Below are positions 1 through 7,709 of a DNA stretch of 16,494 bases, piece after piece. Position 1 is the first letter of the stretch. Every line of letters begins with the position of its first letter. This DNA is from Roseomonas xinghualingensis (lineage in GTDB: Bacteria > Pseudomonadota > Alphaproteobacteria > Acetobacterales > Acetobacteraceae), in contig NZ_JAOXLP010000055.1 of the NCBI RefSeq assembly GCF_025791835.1, positions 1-16,494 of the forward strand. The letters are read 5' to 3'. Under the pieces are notes generated by a model. The model was not told the origin of the DNA. It ran no database searches and saw only the letters and a program-made list of their open reading frames with translations. The translations under genes were made by a program, and so were the position numbers.

Positions 1-2
1 AT

Positions 3-134
3 GCACCCCCCAAGATCCGCGCCTTCTTCGACGAGCCGACCAACACCGTGAGCTACCTGGTCTGGGACCCCGCCACGAAGGATGGGGCGGTCATCGACCC
101 GGTCCTCGACTGGGACCACAAATCCGGCATTTGA
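3..134 (+). pseudogene. MBL-fold metallo-hydrolase, N-terminal fragment
   Basis: The third frame from the left edge reads as the start of a metallo-beta-lactamase-fold hydrolase of the persulfide-dioxygenase/glyoxalase-II-like group. The recognisable core is [19 protein letters not shown] followed by [14 protein letters not shown]. The true start codon lies left of the window. Recognisable sequence ends at the Gly codon 126-128. Two codons later a TGA (132-134) closes the frame, and the DNA continues as the interior of an IS5 transposase on the other strand. The zinc-binding HxHxDH motif and everything after it are missing, so the gene is dead. The join lies inside the transposase gene rather than at an IS end, so it looks like a deletion or recombination product and not a fresh insertion. 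Confidence 0.75.
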
Positions 135-654
135 CCAGTGCGTCGGCGTGCCGCCCTCGCGAATGGTGGCTTTCTCCTCGATGGTGAGCTTCTGGCGTGG
201 CGCGGCGATCAGGGTTGCGTCGATGATCTGCCCACCCCATGGCCAGATAGCCTTGCTCAGCCAGCACCGCGTCGAAGCGGCGGAACAGCCCCTCGACAGC
301 CCCTGCCTGCTTCAGCTGCTCGCGATAAAGCCAGATCGTCTTGGCGTCGGGCACTGCCTGGTGCAGGCCGAGACCTGCGAAGCGCATGAAGGACAGCCGG
401 TCCCGCAATTGGAACTCGGTCTGCTCGTCGGAGAGGCTGTAGAGCGCCTGCAGCACCAGAATGCGGAACATCACCACCGCGTCATAGGGTGGGCGCCCGC
501 CGCGGCTGCGATCCGACCGCACCAGCGCCGCCTCCAGCACAGGCCGGAAGACCTCAAAGTCGACCGCGGCCGTAAGACGTTCCAGCGGATCGCCGGCGGC
601 AGAGATGGCCGCATACCGCTCATCGACATCGAAGAAGCCAGGCTGATCCGCCAT
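129..654 (-). pseudogene. IS5-family transposase, frameshifted and 3'-truncated
   Basis: Reading leftward from the ATG at 652-654, the protein begins MADQPGFFDVDERYAA and contains GGRPPYDAVVMFRILVLQAL and DRLSFMRFAGL, a typical IS5-family N-terminal region. A GGAGG ribosome-binding site lies about 8 bases before this ATG. Near 234-238 one extra G shifts the frame. In the next frame the family sequence resumes as GQIIDATLIAAP, with the first DDE-type Asp, then LTIEEKATIREGGTP. It stops at about 129-140, where the metallo-hydrolase fragment begins. The second Asp and the Glu of the catalytic triad are absent, so no active transposase can be made. The promoter-side end of the element is probably near 718, where a sequence reading GAACCTCGCTGTTAGGG leftward looks like a terminal repeat; its partner is lost. 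Confidence 0.85.
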
Positions 655-725
655 CGCCACTGCCTCCGCTGACCGGAGCCAGTGAATCACCTCAGCGCCC
701 TAACAGCGAGGTTCTTCGAAGTGTC

Positions 726-830
726 CATCTGCGCCCGCGTCCTCACCCGAACATCATGGGTCCGACGGTAGAGCTCATCCAGCTCGCGCAGCTGCTCATC
801 GGACAACGCGTCCAGGCGAATCGGGCGCAT
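726..830 (-). pseudogene. IS630-like transposase, N-terminal fragment
   Basis: Leftward from the ATG at 828-830 the frame reads MRPIRLDALSDEQLRELDEL and then YRRTHDVRVRTRAQM. This matches the first helices of the helix-turn-helix DNA-binding domain of IS630-type transposases. A GGAGG sits 6 bases before the ATG, as expected for a real start. After RAQM (726) the family similarity stops. The remaining codons run into the presumed end of the adjacent IS5 element, so this gene was probably interrupted by that insertion. Only about 35 codons survive; the catalytic domain is absent. Confidence 0.65.
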
Positions 831-950
831 GGCATCCTCCTGCCCATGCACCATAAACGCCCAGATCCCACACCAGTTCTGAGAGCGTACTTGGTAATTG
901 GGCGCCCTGCAGAATGAAAGCGCTTCAACCAACATAATTGCTAATTTGGA

Positions 951-1058
951 GTCTGGATCGCCTTGCACCGGGTGCTGCTGGAGCGGCTCGAGGCAGCCGG
1001 GCAGATCGACTGGCACAGAGCTGCGCTGGACAGTGCCTGCATTGCCGCCAAAAGGGGA
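951..1058 (+). pseudogene. second IS5-like transposase, internal fragment
   Basis: Rightward, the frame reads ALHRVLLERLEAAGQIDW, then RAALDSACIAAKRG. This matches the region around the first catalytic Asp (the D of ALDSA) of a different IS5 subgroup from the one at 129-654. There is no start codon in context. Beyond 1058 the sequence only faintly resembles the family in shifting frames up to about 1110. Both ends are lost, so it is a relic. The stretch from about 1060 to the regulator at 1180 shows nothing else recognisable. Confidence 0.6.
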
Positions 1059-1179
1059 AGGCGAGGCTGGGTGGGAACAGGGATGGAGGACGGGCAGGGC
1101 TGCCGCACTTCCAATCGCCGCGCTGCTCGTCCCTTGTACAAAGCGCATTTAATCACGGAGCTTATATCAGAGGGTCATT

Positions 1180-1962
1180 TCAGTATTTTGATGGGCTGAG
1201 AGAGCAACAGACCTCCCGCAGTTCCCCAACGATCTCCTCCTGCCTGGCCTGGATGTCGTCCAGCGCCCCACCAAGCCCGATCGAGAGCGGCGGCTGGGCG
1301 GGGAGGGCGGGCAGCATCATGCCGATCACACCCACCCCCTTCTGAACCGAAGCATTGCCCGTGGCCCAGCCGCGTTCCCGGCTCTGCCGGATGTCCTCCA
1401 GGAAGGCGGCCTGGGGGATGCGGAGACGAGGGTCCGTTTCCTCGGCATTGGCACGACGCAGCAGCCGGGCCACCGCCGCATCGGGCATGGGCAGCAGAAG
1501 CGCCTTGCCCAGGCCTGTGCGGAAGATGGGGCGCGCCATGCCTGCATGCGGCTCGTTCTCGCCCGTTCCCTCCCGCCGTAGGGCCAGGATGTAGCGCACG
1601 CGCGTTGCCTGCTGCATGCCGATCAGCACGGTCAGGCCCGTGCGGGTGCGCAGGCCATCCATGCGGCGCAGCAGGCTGCCCTGGCCGATCAGCCGGTCCT
1701 GCAACCAGGCTCCGAGCAGCATGACGCGAAGGGTTGGCCGGAACAGCCGGTCCACCTTCTCGAGATAGCCGAGCTGCACGAGGCTGAGGAGCAGCATGGA
1801 GGTGGAGGATTGCGGATAGCCGAGACGATGCGCGACCTCGGCCTCCGTTACGGGCTCGTGCGTCTCAGCAAAGAGCTCAAGGATCTCAAGCGTGCGGCGT
1901 GAGGACTTGATCGTGCCGCCCGTCTCACCGCCCGGGCCCGTTATGCGCCGCAGCATAAACAT
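1180..1962 (-). CDS. IclR-family transcriptional regulator
   Basis: This 260-residue protein has the IclR layout. An N-terminal winged helix-turn-helix (about residues 18-70) contains RRTLEILELFAETHEPVTEA, then AHRLGYPQSSTSMLLLSL and GYLEKVDRLFRPT. A C-terminal effector-binding domain (about 90-250) contains FRTGLGKALLLPMPD and RERGWATGNASVQKGVGVIG. It is transcribed away from the six-gene catabolic operon, so it is the likely local regulator, binding in the shared 1963-2159 interval and sensing a substrate or CoA intermediate. IclR proteins may repress or activate, and the sequence does not say which. The start is ambiguous: GTG at 1965, ATG at 1962 and ATG at 1956 are all in frame. An AAGGA lies 4 bases before the 1962 ATG and 10 before the 1956 ATG. 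P. aeruginosa uses a LysR-type regulator for its itaconate genes, so an IclR here would be a different control scheme. Confidence 0.9.
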   Translation of the reverse strand: MFMLRRITGPGGETGGTIKSSRRTLEILELFAETHEPVTEAEVAHRLGYPQSSTSMLLLSLVQLGYLEKVDRLFRPTLRVMLLGAWLQDRLIGQGSLLRRMDGLRTRTGLTVLIGMQQATRVRYILALRREGTGENEPHAGMARPIFRTGLGKALLLPMPDAAVARLLRRANAEETDPRLRIPQAAFLEDIRQSRERGWATGNASVQKGVGVIGMMLPALPAQPPLSIGLGGALDDIQARQEEIVGELREVCCSLSPSKY

Positions 1963-2159
1963 CACATCCTTGATGATCCGTTTCCGTCTAACCCGTGTTT
2001 AAATGCCTCTCAACAAGAACCTTCGGGGGAACTCATGCCGGAACCGGCCACGCCCTAGAGCACACCGCTCGCTCCGCATTACCCGCTGCAACCTGACGTG
2101 CCGCCAACGGCACGAAGAAATCACGCGTGCCCGCTGCGCGCGAAGAGGAACACGCGCCC
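1963..2159. promoter_or_regulatory. divergent promoter/operator region
   Basis: About 200 bases separate the divergently transcribed IclR-type gene and the catabolic operon. The interval must contain both promoters and probably the IclR operator. It is more AT-rich than its surroundings around 1960-2010, with TTTAAAT at 1998-2004. I could not assign convincing -35/-10 pairs or a clear palindromic operator by eye. GAGGA at 2145-2149 is a plausible ribosome-binding site for the first operon gene, 10 bases before the ATG at 2160. Confidence 0.5.
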
Positions 2160-3041
2160 ATGCCAGATCAGGCCGTCATGGAATCCGACCTCGCCTCCCT
2201 GGCCTTCCCTGACTGGATTGGCCGCAGCACCAGCACAGAGGATGAAATCACTCTTCCTGCCGTGCGCCGCATCGCCGTCACCTTTGATCAGCCCGCCGAT
2301 ACCTTTGCCAAGGGCGACGCCTTACCACCCCATTGGTACTCCATGTTCTTCCCGGCACTCGCGCGGCAGTCGGAACTCGGCCATGACGGCCATCCGCGCA
2401 AGGGCGATTTCCTGCCGCCGGTACCGTTGCCGCGTCGCATGTTCGTGGGCCGCCGCGTGCAGTTTCCGGGTGCGCTGCATGTGGGCGACGCGGCGGTGAA
2501 GCGCTCCGAAATCGCGGCCATTACCCCGAAGCGTGGCCGTTCCGGAACCATGGCTTTCCTGACGGTGCGGCACACGATCAGCGTGGCAGGCAAGCCCGTG
2601 GTAATCGAGGAGCAGGAGGTGGTGTACCGGGAGGCCGCGGCGCCTGGCGCTGGAGTGCCGAAGAAGGAACCCACGTTGCCGCCCGCGGGCGCCACTTGGC
2701 GCGAGAGCGTCTTCCTCGATCCTGTTCTGCTCTTCCGTTATTCCGCCGTGACATGGAACGGTCACCGCATCCACTATGATGCGGATTACGCGCGCGATCA
2801 GGAGGGCTATCCCGCCTGCGTGCAGAACGGCGCACTGACCGTACACCTGCTGGTGGATGCGGCGATGCGCCGTTCGGGCCGGCGCCCCACGGGTCTTACG
2901 GCGCGGCTCTCCCAACCCCTCTTCGTCGGCCAGAATGTGGTCCTGACAGGGCATGACGCGGTGGATGGCCGCATGCTCGTCTGGGCGGAAACAGAGTCCG
3001 GCGGCCTGGCCGCGACGGTCGAGCTGGAGATGCCGGCATGA
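2160..3041 (+). CDS. ich: HTD2/MaoC-type acyl-CoA hydratase, probable itaconyl-CoA hydratase
   Basis: This 293-residue protein has a double hot-dog fold of the HTD2/mesaconyl-C4-CoA hydratase type. The N-terminal FAS1-like dehydratase half includes LPPHWYSMFFPA (residues 55-66). The C-terminal half carries the hydratase-2 motif WNGHRIHYDADYA with N200, H205 and D207, then EGYPACVQNG. By context it would hydrate itaconyl-CoA to citramalyl-CoA in the cytoplasm. It opens the operon and overlaps the lyase gene by four bases (ATGA), indicating translational coupling. I chose ATG 2160 because GAGGA lies 10 bases upstream; an in-frame GTG at 2127 would add 11 residues. Mesaconyl-C4-CoA or another beta-methyl enoyl-CoA is an alternative substrate. 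The family is secure and the substrate is inferred from neighbours. Confidence 0.85.
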   Translation: MPDQAVMESDLASLAFPDWIGRSTSTEDEITLPAVRRIAVTFDQPADTFAKGDALPPHWYSMFFPALARQSELGHDGHPRKGDFLPPVPLPRRMFVGRRVQFPGALHVGDAAVKRSEIAAITPKRGRSGTMAFLTVRHTISVAGKPVVIEEQEVVYREAAAPGAGVPKKEPTLPPAGATWRESVFLDPVLLFRYSAVTWNGHRIHYDADYARDQEGYPACVQNGALTVHLLVDAAMRRSGRRPTGLTARLSQPLFVGQNVVLTGHDAVDGRMLVWAETESGGLAATVELEMPA

Positions 3042-3928
3042 CGCCTCGTCCAGACCTGCCGCTCTGGCGCTCGCTGCTATTCGTGCCGGCGACGGCCGAG
3101 CGCTTCGTGGCCAAGGCGCATCTTCGCGGGGCGGACGCCATCATCCTGGACCTCGAGGATGCCGTGGCGCCCGCGGAGAAGGACGCGGCCCGGCACGCTT
3201 TGCGCGCGGCCGTGCCAGCCGTGGCGCGGGGCGGGGCGGATGTCTGCGTCCGTATCAATCGGCCGCTCGATCTCGCGGTTCCCGACATCGCTTCCGCCGT
3301 GGCTCCGGGTGTCACCGCGCTGGTCGTGCCCAAGGCCATGGGCGCGGAACACCTGACCCTGCTGAGCGAGGTCATCGCCGCGCATGAGACGGCCGCGGGC
3401 CTCGCCGTCGGCACGGTGAAGCTCGTGGCCCTGGTCGAGGAAGCGGAAGCGCTGCCCCGCATGGCCGAGATCGCAAGGGCGCCGCGCATGGTGGCCATGG
3501 CCGTCGGTGGCGAGGATCTGGCCACCGACCTGGATGCCGAGCCGACTGCCGACAGCCTTTATGTCGCGAAGATGATGGGCATCCACGCTGCCCGCGCCGC
3601 CGGCATCCTGCCCATGGGCTCGCTCGGCAGCGTCGCCGGCATCGGCGACACGCCGGAATACCGCGCCGTGCTGCGCCGTTCCCGCGCGCTGGGCTTCGCC
3701 TGCGCCACCTGCGTGCACCCTGCCCAGGTGGCCGCCATCAACGAGGAATATGGGCCCCGCCCGGAGGCGCTGGACCATGCCCGCCGCCTGGTTGCCGCCT
3801 TCGAGGCAGGGGTCGCCCGTGGCCTTGGCGCCATCGAATTCGAGGGCGCGATGGTGGACCTGCCCGTCGCCGAGCGCGCCCGCCGCCTCATCGCACGCGC
3901 GCCTCTGTCCAGCCGCGCCGCTTCCTGA
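3038..3928 (+). CDS. ccl: CitE-like CoA-ester lyase, probable citramalyl-CoA lyase
   Basis: This 296-residue HpcH/HpaI-aldolase/citrate-lyase-beta-family protein has the TIM-barrel signatures RSLLFVPAT (11-19), AIILDLEDAV (34-43), the CoA- or substrate-binding Arg in CVRIN (R72), a Glu pair in LVEEAEALPR (134-135) and the metal-binding VGGEDLATDL (157-165). The full-length size and the absence of extra domains fit single-chain citramalyl-CoA, malyl-CoA or HMG-CoA-type lyases. Next to a CoA-transferase and a hydratase, the expected reaction is citramalyl-CoA to acetyl-CoA plus pyruvate with Mg2+. Its ATG overlaps the stop of the hydratase gene, so the two are made together. A malyl-CoA or beta-methylmalyl-CoA substrate cannot be excluded from sequence alone. 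Confidence 0.88.
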   Translation: MTPRPDLPLWRSLLFVPATAERFVAKAHLRGADAIILDLEDAVAPAEKDAARHALRAAVPAVARGGADVCVRINRPLDLAVPDIASAVAPGVTALVVPKAMGAEHLTLLSEVIAAHETAAGLAVGTVKLVALVEEAEALPRMAEIARAPRMVAMAVGGEDLATDLDAEPTADSLYVAKMMGIHAARAAGILPMGSLGSVAGIGDTPEYRAVLRRSRALGFACATCVHPAQVAAINEEYGPRPEALDHARRLVAAFEAGVARGLGAIEFEGAMVDLPVAERARRLIARAPLSSRAAS

Positions 3929-3938
3929 AGGGTCCGAC

Positions 3939-5093
3939 ATGTCCAGCAGCAAGCCCCTGGCGGGCTTCACCGTCGTCGAGATCGGCCACAGCATTGCCGC
4001 CCCCTATGCCGGCATGGTCCTGGCCGGTCTGGGCGCCGAGGTGATCAAGGTCGAGAACCCTGGCCAGGGTGATTACGCCCGTGGCTGGGGGCCGCCCTTC
4101 TGGGACGGAGCGGCGCCCCATTTCGTGGCGATGAACCGCAACAAGCGCAGCATCACCATCGACATGCATGATCCCGCCCAGCGCGCCAGGCTGGAGCAGC
4201 TGATCCTGGACGAGGCGGATGCGGTGCTGTGCAATCTCCGCCCCGGTTCCGCCGACAAGCACGGGCTGGGCGCCGCCCAGCTCCTCGCCCGCAAGCCCTC
4301 GCTCATCTTTGCCGATATCGGCGCCTTCGGCCGTGGCGGTCCTCTTTCCGACCTTCCGGGCTACGACCCGCTCATGCAGGCCTTTGGCGGGCTGATGAGC
4401 ATCACCGGGGAAGCGGAAGGTCGCCCTCCCATCCGTGTCGGCGTCTCCATGATCGACATGGGTGCGGGGCTCTGGGCTGCGATCGGCATCATGGGCGCGC
4501 TCATCGAGCGGCAGCGCACCGGCCAGGGCGGACGCATCGAGACCTCACTCTATGAGACCGCGCTGGCCTGGACGGCCATTCCGATTGCCAGCGTGCTCAT
4601 CAATCCGCGCGTGATGAAGCCGCAGGGGTCCGGTGCCAGTGGCATCGTGCCGTACCAGGCCTTTTTGGCGAATGACGGCTGGATCGTCATCGGCGCGGGA
4701 AACGACAACCTGTTCCGGAAGCTGTGCCGCGCGCTGGAGCGGCCGGACCTGGAGAACGATCCCCGTTTCACCACGAATGCGGACCGGGTCCGGAACCGGG
4801 ATATCCTCATCCCCCTGATCGAACCCGACATCGCATGCCGCAGCACCGCGGAGATCCGCGCGCTGCTGGATGCGGCTGGCGTGCCCAACGCTCCCGTGCA
4901 GCGCATCGACCAGGTGGTGCATGAGCCCCACGCCAAGGCGCTGGGCATCATCCAGGAGGGGCCGGACGGCTCCCTGCCGACCGTGGGCTTGCCGCTACGG
5001 TTCGATGGCGAGCGCCCCGCCTATGAACGTGCGGCGCCCCGGCTGGGGCAGCACGACGACGCCATCAAGACCGCCGAGATCGCAGGAGACTGA
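3939..5093 (+). CDS. ict: CaiB/class III CoA-transferase, probable itaconate CoA-transferase
   Basis: This 384-residue class III (CaiB/BaiF, formyl-CoA-transferase-type) enzyme contains the N-terminal AGLGAEVIKVENPGQGD (29-45), MNRNKRSITID (65-75) and the GYD motif at 141-143, whose Asp is the expected acyl-anhydride-forming nucleophile. Near the middle is GQGGRIETSLYETAL. It would move CoA from succinyl-CoA or a similar donor to itaconate or a related C5 acid, activating it for the hydratase. The frame is open far upstream, but the start is ATG 3939: AAGGG (3928-3932) sits 6 bases before it, the protein then begins like its family, and upstream codons would overlap the lyase gene. It lies 10 bases after the lyase stop and 2 bases before the dehydrogenase start. 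Confidence 0.87.
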   Translation: MSSSKPLAGFTVVEIGHSIAAPYAGMVLAGLGAEVIKVENPGQGDYARGWGPPFWDGAAPHFVAMNRNKRSITIDMHDPAQRARLEQLILDEADAVLCNLRPGSADKHGLGAAQLLARKPSLIFADIGAFGRGGPLSDLPGYDPLMQAFGGLMSITGEAEGRPPIRVGVSMIDMGAGLWAAIGIMGALIERQRTGQGGRIETSLYETALAWTAIPIASVLINPRVMKPQGSGASGIVPYQAFLANDGWIVIGAGNDNLFRKLCRALERPDLENDPRFTTNADRVRNRDILIPLIEPDIACRSTAEIRALLDAAGVPNAPVQRIDQVVHEPHAKALGIIQEGPDGSLPTVGLPLRFDGERPAYERAAPRLGQHDDAIKTAEIAGD

Positions 5094-5095
5094 GC

Positions 5096-6295
5096 GTGGA
5101 CACCAATATGCCCTTCACCACCGACAACCTCGTCACCCTGCAGATCGGCGAGGATTATCCTGAGATCCGCGAGAGCGTGCGCCGCGTCTGCGCGGACTTC
5201 CCGCAGGAATACTGGCGAAAGGTGGACGAGGCGGAAGCCTATCCGACCGAATTCATCAATGCCTTGACCGAGGCCGGATTCCTGGCGGCCCTGATTCCCG
5301 AGGAATATGGCGGTACCGGCCTGCCGCTGCGCGCCGCCTCCGTTATCCTGGAAGAGGTCTGCGCCGCCGGCTGCCACGCCGCCGCCGGCCATGCCCAGAT
5401 GTACATCATGGGCACGCTGCTGCGGCATGGCAGCGAGGAACAGAAGCGCAAATACCTGCCCGAGATCGCCGCCGGGCGGCTGCGCCTGCAGGCCTTCGGC
5501 GTGACCGAACCCACCACGGGCTCCGACACCACCCAGCTCAAGACCCGTGCGGTGCGGACGGAGAACGGCTATCGCCTGAACGGCCAGAAGGTCTGGACAT
5601 CCCGCGCCCTGCATTCGGATCTGATGCTGGTGCTGGCCCGCACCACGCCGGCCAACGAGGTGAAGCGCAAGACGGACGGCGTCTCCACCTTCCTCATCGA
5701 CATTCGCCAGCATCTGGGCAAGGGCCTCACCATCCGCCCGCTCAAGGCGATGCTGAACCATCACGCGACCGAGGTCTTCTTCGATGATCTCGACATTCCC
5801 GCCGACAGCCTGATCGGCGAGGAGGGCAAGGGCTTCCGCTATATCCTGGACGGCATGAACGCCGAGCGTGTGCTGACCGCGGCTGAGGCGGTGGGCAATG
5901 CCCGCTGGTTCATCCGCACCGCCACGCGCTACGCGCAGGAGCGTGTGGTCTTCGGCCGCCCCATCGGCCAGAACCAGGCCATCCAGTTCCCCATCGCCCA
6001 GGCCTATGTGCAGTCCGAGGCGGCGGACATGATGGTGCGCCGCGCCGCCGCGCTCTTCCAGGCCGGCCAGCCCTGCGGCACCGAGGCGAATATGGCGCGC
6101 TACCTTGGCGCGGAATGCGCCTGGAACGCGGCAGAGGCCTGCATGACCACCTTCGGCGGCTTCGGCTTCGCGGTGGAGTATGATGTGGAGCGCAAGTGGC
6201 GGGAGGCGCGGCTGTCCCGCACGGCGCCGGTCTCCACCAACCTTATCCTCGCACATGTGGCCCAGCACACGCTGGGACTGCCGCGCTCCTACTGA
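5096..6295 (+). CDS. acyl-CoA dehydrogenase family flavoprotein
   Basis: This 399-residue protein has all three acyl-CoA dehydrogenase domains: a helical N-terminus, a beta-barrel with FGVTEPTTGSDTTQLKTRAV (134-153) and LNGQKVWTS (161-169) for FAD and substrate contacts, and a C-terminal helical bundle with QERVVFGRPIGQNQAIQFPI (281-300). The usual C-terminal catalytic Glu position reads SRTAPVSTNLI without Glu. A Glu is present at E257 in MNAERVLTA, the helix-G position used by isovaleryl- and long-chain acyl-CoA dehydrogenases. GTG 5096 is the start because GGAG (5085-5088) lies 7 bases before it; the ATG at 5108 has no such site. As I recall, an acyl-CoA dehydrogenase gene also sits in the P. 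aeruginosa itaconate cluster with unknown role. Oxidation of a methyl-branched C5 thioester is a guess. Confidence 0.88.
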   Translation: MDTNMPFTTDNLVTLQIGEDYPEIRESVRRVCADFPQEYWRKVDEAEAYPTEFINALTEAGFLAALIPEEYGGTGLPLRAASVILEEVCAAGCHAAAGHAQMYIMGTLLRHGSEEQKRKYLPEIAAGRLRLQAFGVTEPTTGSDTTQLKTRAVRTENGYRLNGQKVWTSRALHSDLMLVLARTTPANEVKRKTDGVSTFLIDIRQHLGKGLTIRPLKAMLNHHATEVFFDDLDIPADSLIGEEGKGFRYILDGMNAERVLTAAEAVGNARWFIRTATRYAQERVVFGRPIGQNQAIQFPIAQAYVQSEAADMMVRRAAALFQAGQPCGTEANMARYLGAECAWNAAEACMTTFGGFGFAVEYDVERKWREARLSRTAPVSTNLILAHVAQHTLGLPRSY

Positions 6296-6296
6296 G

Positions 6297-7676
6297 ATGG
6301 TGGCCTCGCTCACCCAGGCGCTGGGCGCCTTCGTCGCCGGTTTGCGGCCCGAGGCGATCCCGGAGGCGGCACGGGCCGTGGCGCGCATGGGCTTTACCGA
6401 TGCGCTCGGCTGCATGCTCGCCGGTGCATCGGAGCCCGTGGTCGGCCTTCTCCACGGCGTTCTCGGGGATGGCGGCGGGGTGGAAGCCTCGCTGCTTCTC
6501 GGGGAGGGGCGCGCGTCGGCGCCCGTCGCCGCCTGCGTGAACGCCACCGCCGCCCATGCGCTGGATTATGACGACGTGGCCCAGCGCGGCCATCCGAGCA
6601 CAGTCCTCGTCCCCGCCATCCTGGCCGAGGCGGAGGCGCTGGGAGCGGATGGCCTGTCGATGGTCGCCGCCTATGTCGCGGGCTACGAAGTCTGGGCGGA
6701 ACTGGTGCGGCATGATGCCGGCTACCACCATGAGAAGGGCTGGCACCCGACAGGGCTGTTCGGCACCGTCGCCGCTGCCGCCGCTTGCGCGAAGCTGCAC
6801 GGGCTGGACGCGGGCGGCTGCGCCACCGCCATCGCCCTGGGCGCCTCCCAGGCAGGTGGGCTGGTGGCGAATTTCGGCAGCATGGCAAAACCATTCCATG
6901 CCGGCCGCGCCGCCCAGTCCGGCTTGCTCTCCGCACGCCTGGCGCGAGCGGGCATGACGGCTTCGCCCGACGCCATTGAGCATCCGCGCGGCTTCCTGCG
7001 TGCGGTCTCTCCCGAGGGGAAGCTGGACGACCTCTCCCCCAGCCCCGGCTTCGGCCGGGAATGGCGGATCGTGTCCGGGGGACTGAGCATCAAGAAGTAC
7101 CCGATCTGCTTCTTTGCGCATCGCATTGCCGATGCCGCATTGGACCTTGTGCAGGAGGCTCGGCCTGATCCGGCGGCCATCGCGCGGATCGAGGCGAGCG
7201 TCAGCCGCCCTCACGCGGGCGTCTTGCGCAATGCGCAGCCGCAGACCGGATTGGAAGCAAAGTTCAGCGCGCAATTCGCCGTCGCTGCCGCCCTGACGGC
7301 CGGATGGGTTGGGCTGCGCGAGTTGACCGACGAGTTCGTGCAGCGGCCTGAGGTTCAGAGCCTGATGTCCCGTGCGACCGTGCTGCCGAGCGACGACATC
7401 GATCCGAACCTCCCCGGTTACGCCCGCGCCGACCACGTCACGCTGATCATGGCGGATGGGACGCGGCTGGAAAGCCCTCGCATCCATCGTCCGCGCGGTC
7501 ATGCGGAGAAGCCGCTCGGTGAGGGGGAACTGCAGGCGAAGTTCGAGGACTGCCTGGCCTCCGTTAGCCTCGCCCACCGTGCCGCTCCGCTCTTCGCGCG
7601 GCTGCAGCGGCTGGATGAGCTGAGATCGTCTCACGACCTGGCCGCAACGGCCACAAACATGTCCAGCGCCGTCTGA
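6297..7676 (+). CDS. MmgE/PrpD family protein
   Basis: This 459-residue protein of the MmgE/PrpD fold family includes 2-methylcitrate dehydratase and cis-aconitate decarboxylase (CAD/IRG1). Visible signatures are HALDYDDV (87-94), GHPST (98-102), GWHPTG (148-153), MAKPFHAGRAAQSG (196-209) and SIKKYPICFFAHR (264-276). Compared from memory with human CAD, the Asp (D90), two His (H99, H150) and Lys (K198) are kept, but the Thr two residues after the D-D pair appears to be Val (V94). A true decarboxylase is therefore not assured; a hydratase or isomerase is equally possible. ATG 6297 follows the dehydrogenase stop by one base and has no clear ribosome-binding site of its own, so translation is probably coupled. 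The frame is open upstream, but that would overlap the previous gene. Confidence 0.88.
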   Translation: MVASLTQALGAFVAGLRPEAIPEAARAVARMGFTDALGCMLAGASEPVVGLLHGVLGDGGGVEASLLLGEGRASAPVAACVNATAAHALDYDDVAQRGHPSTVLVPAILAEAEALGADGLSMVAAYVAGYEVWAELVRHDAGYHHEKGWHPTGLFGTVAAAAACAKLHGLDAGGCATAIALGASQAGGLVANFGSMAKPFHAGRAAQSGLLSARLARAGMTASPDAIEHPRGFLRAVSPEGKLDDLSPSPGFGREWRIVSGGLSIKKYPICFFAHRIADAALDLVQEARPDPAAIARIEASVSRPHAGVLRNAQPQTGLEAKFSAQFAVAAALTAGWVGLRELTDEFVQRPEVQSLMSRATVLPSDDIDPNLPGYARADHVTLIMADGTRLESPRIHRPRGHAEKPLGEGELQAKFEDCLASVSLAHRAAPLFARLQRLDELRSSHDLAATATNMSSAV

Positions 7677-7709
7677 ACGGCACGGTCTCTAAGGGAAGGA
7701 AACAAGACT

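Noticed and set aside
687..1148. 153-codon minus-strand frame as one gene
   Set aside because: Only codons from the ATG at 830 resemble a protein family (IS630). The upstream part is low-complexity read-through and the downstream end is IS5 leader.
3750..3938. N-terminal extension of the CoA-transferase by 63 codons
   Set aside because: It overlaps the lyase gene in another frame, whereas AAGGG before ATG 3939 gives a normal family start.
5021..6547. 508-codon minus-strand frame opposite the acyl-CoA dehydrogenase gene
   Set aside because: It is rich in Gly, Ala, His and Arg without family motifs, and the plus strand is a complete flavoprotein gene.
6243..7634. 463-codon minus-strand frame opposite the MmgE/PrpD gene
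   Set aside because: Composition is typical of an antisense shadow; the plus-strand gene has clear family signatures.
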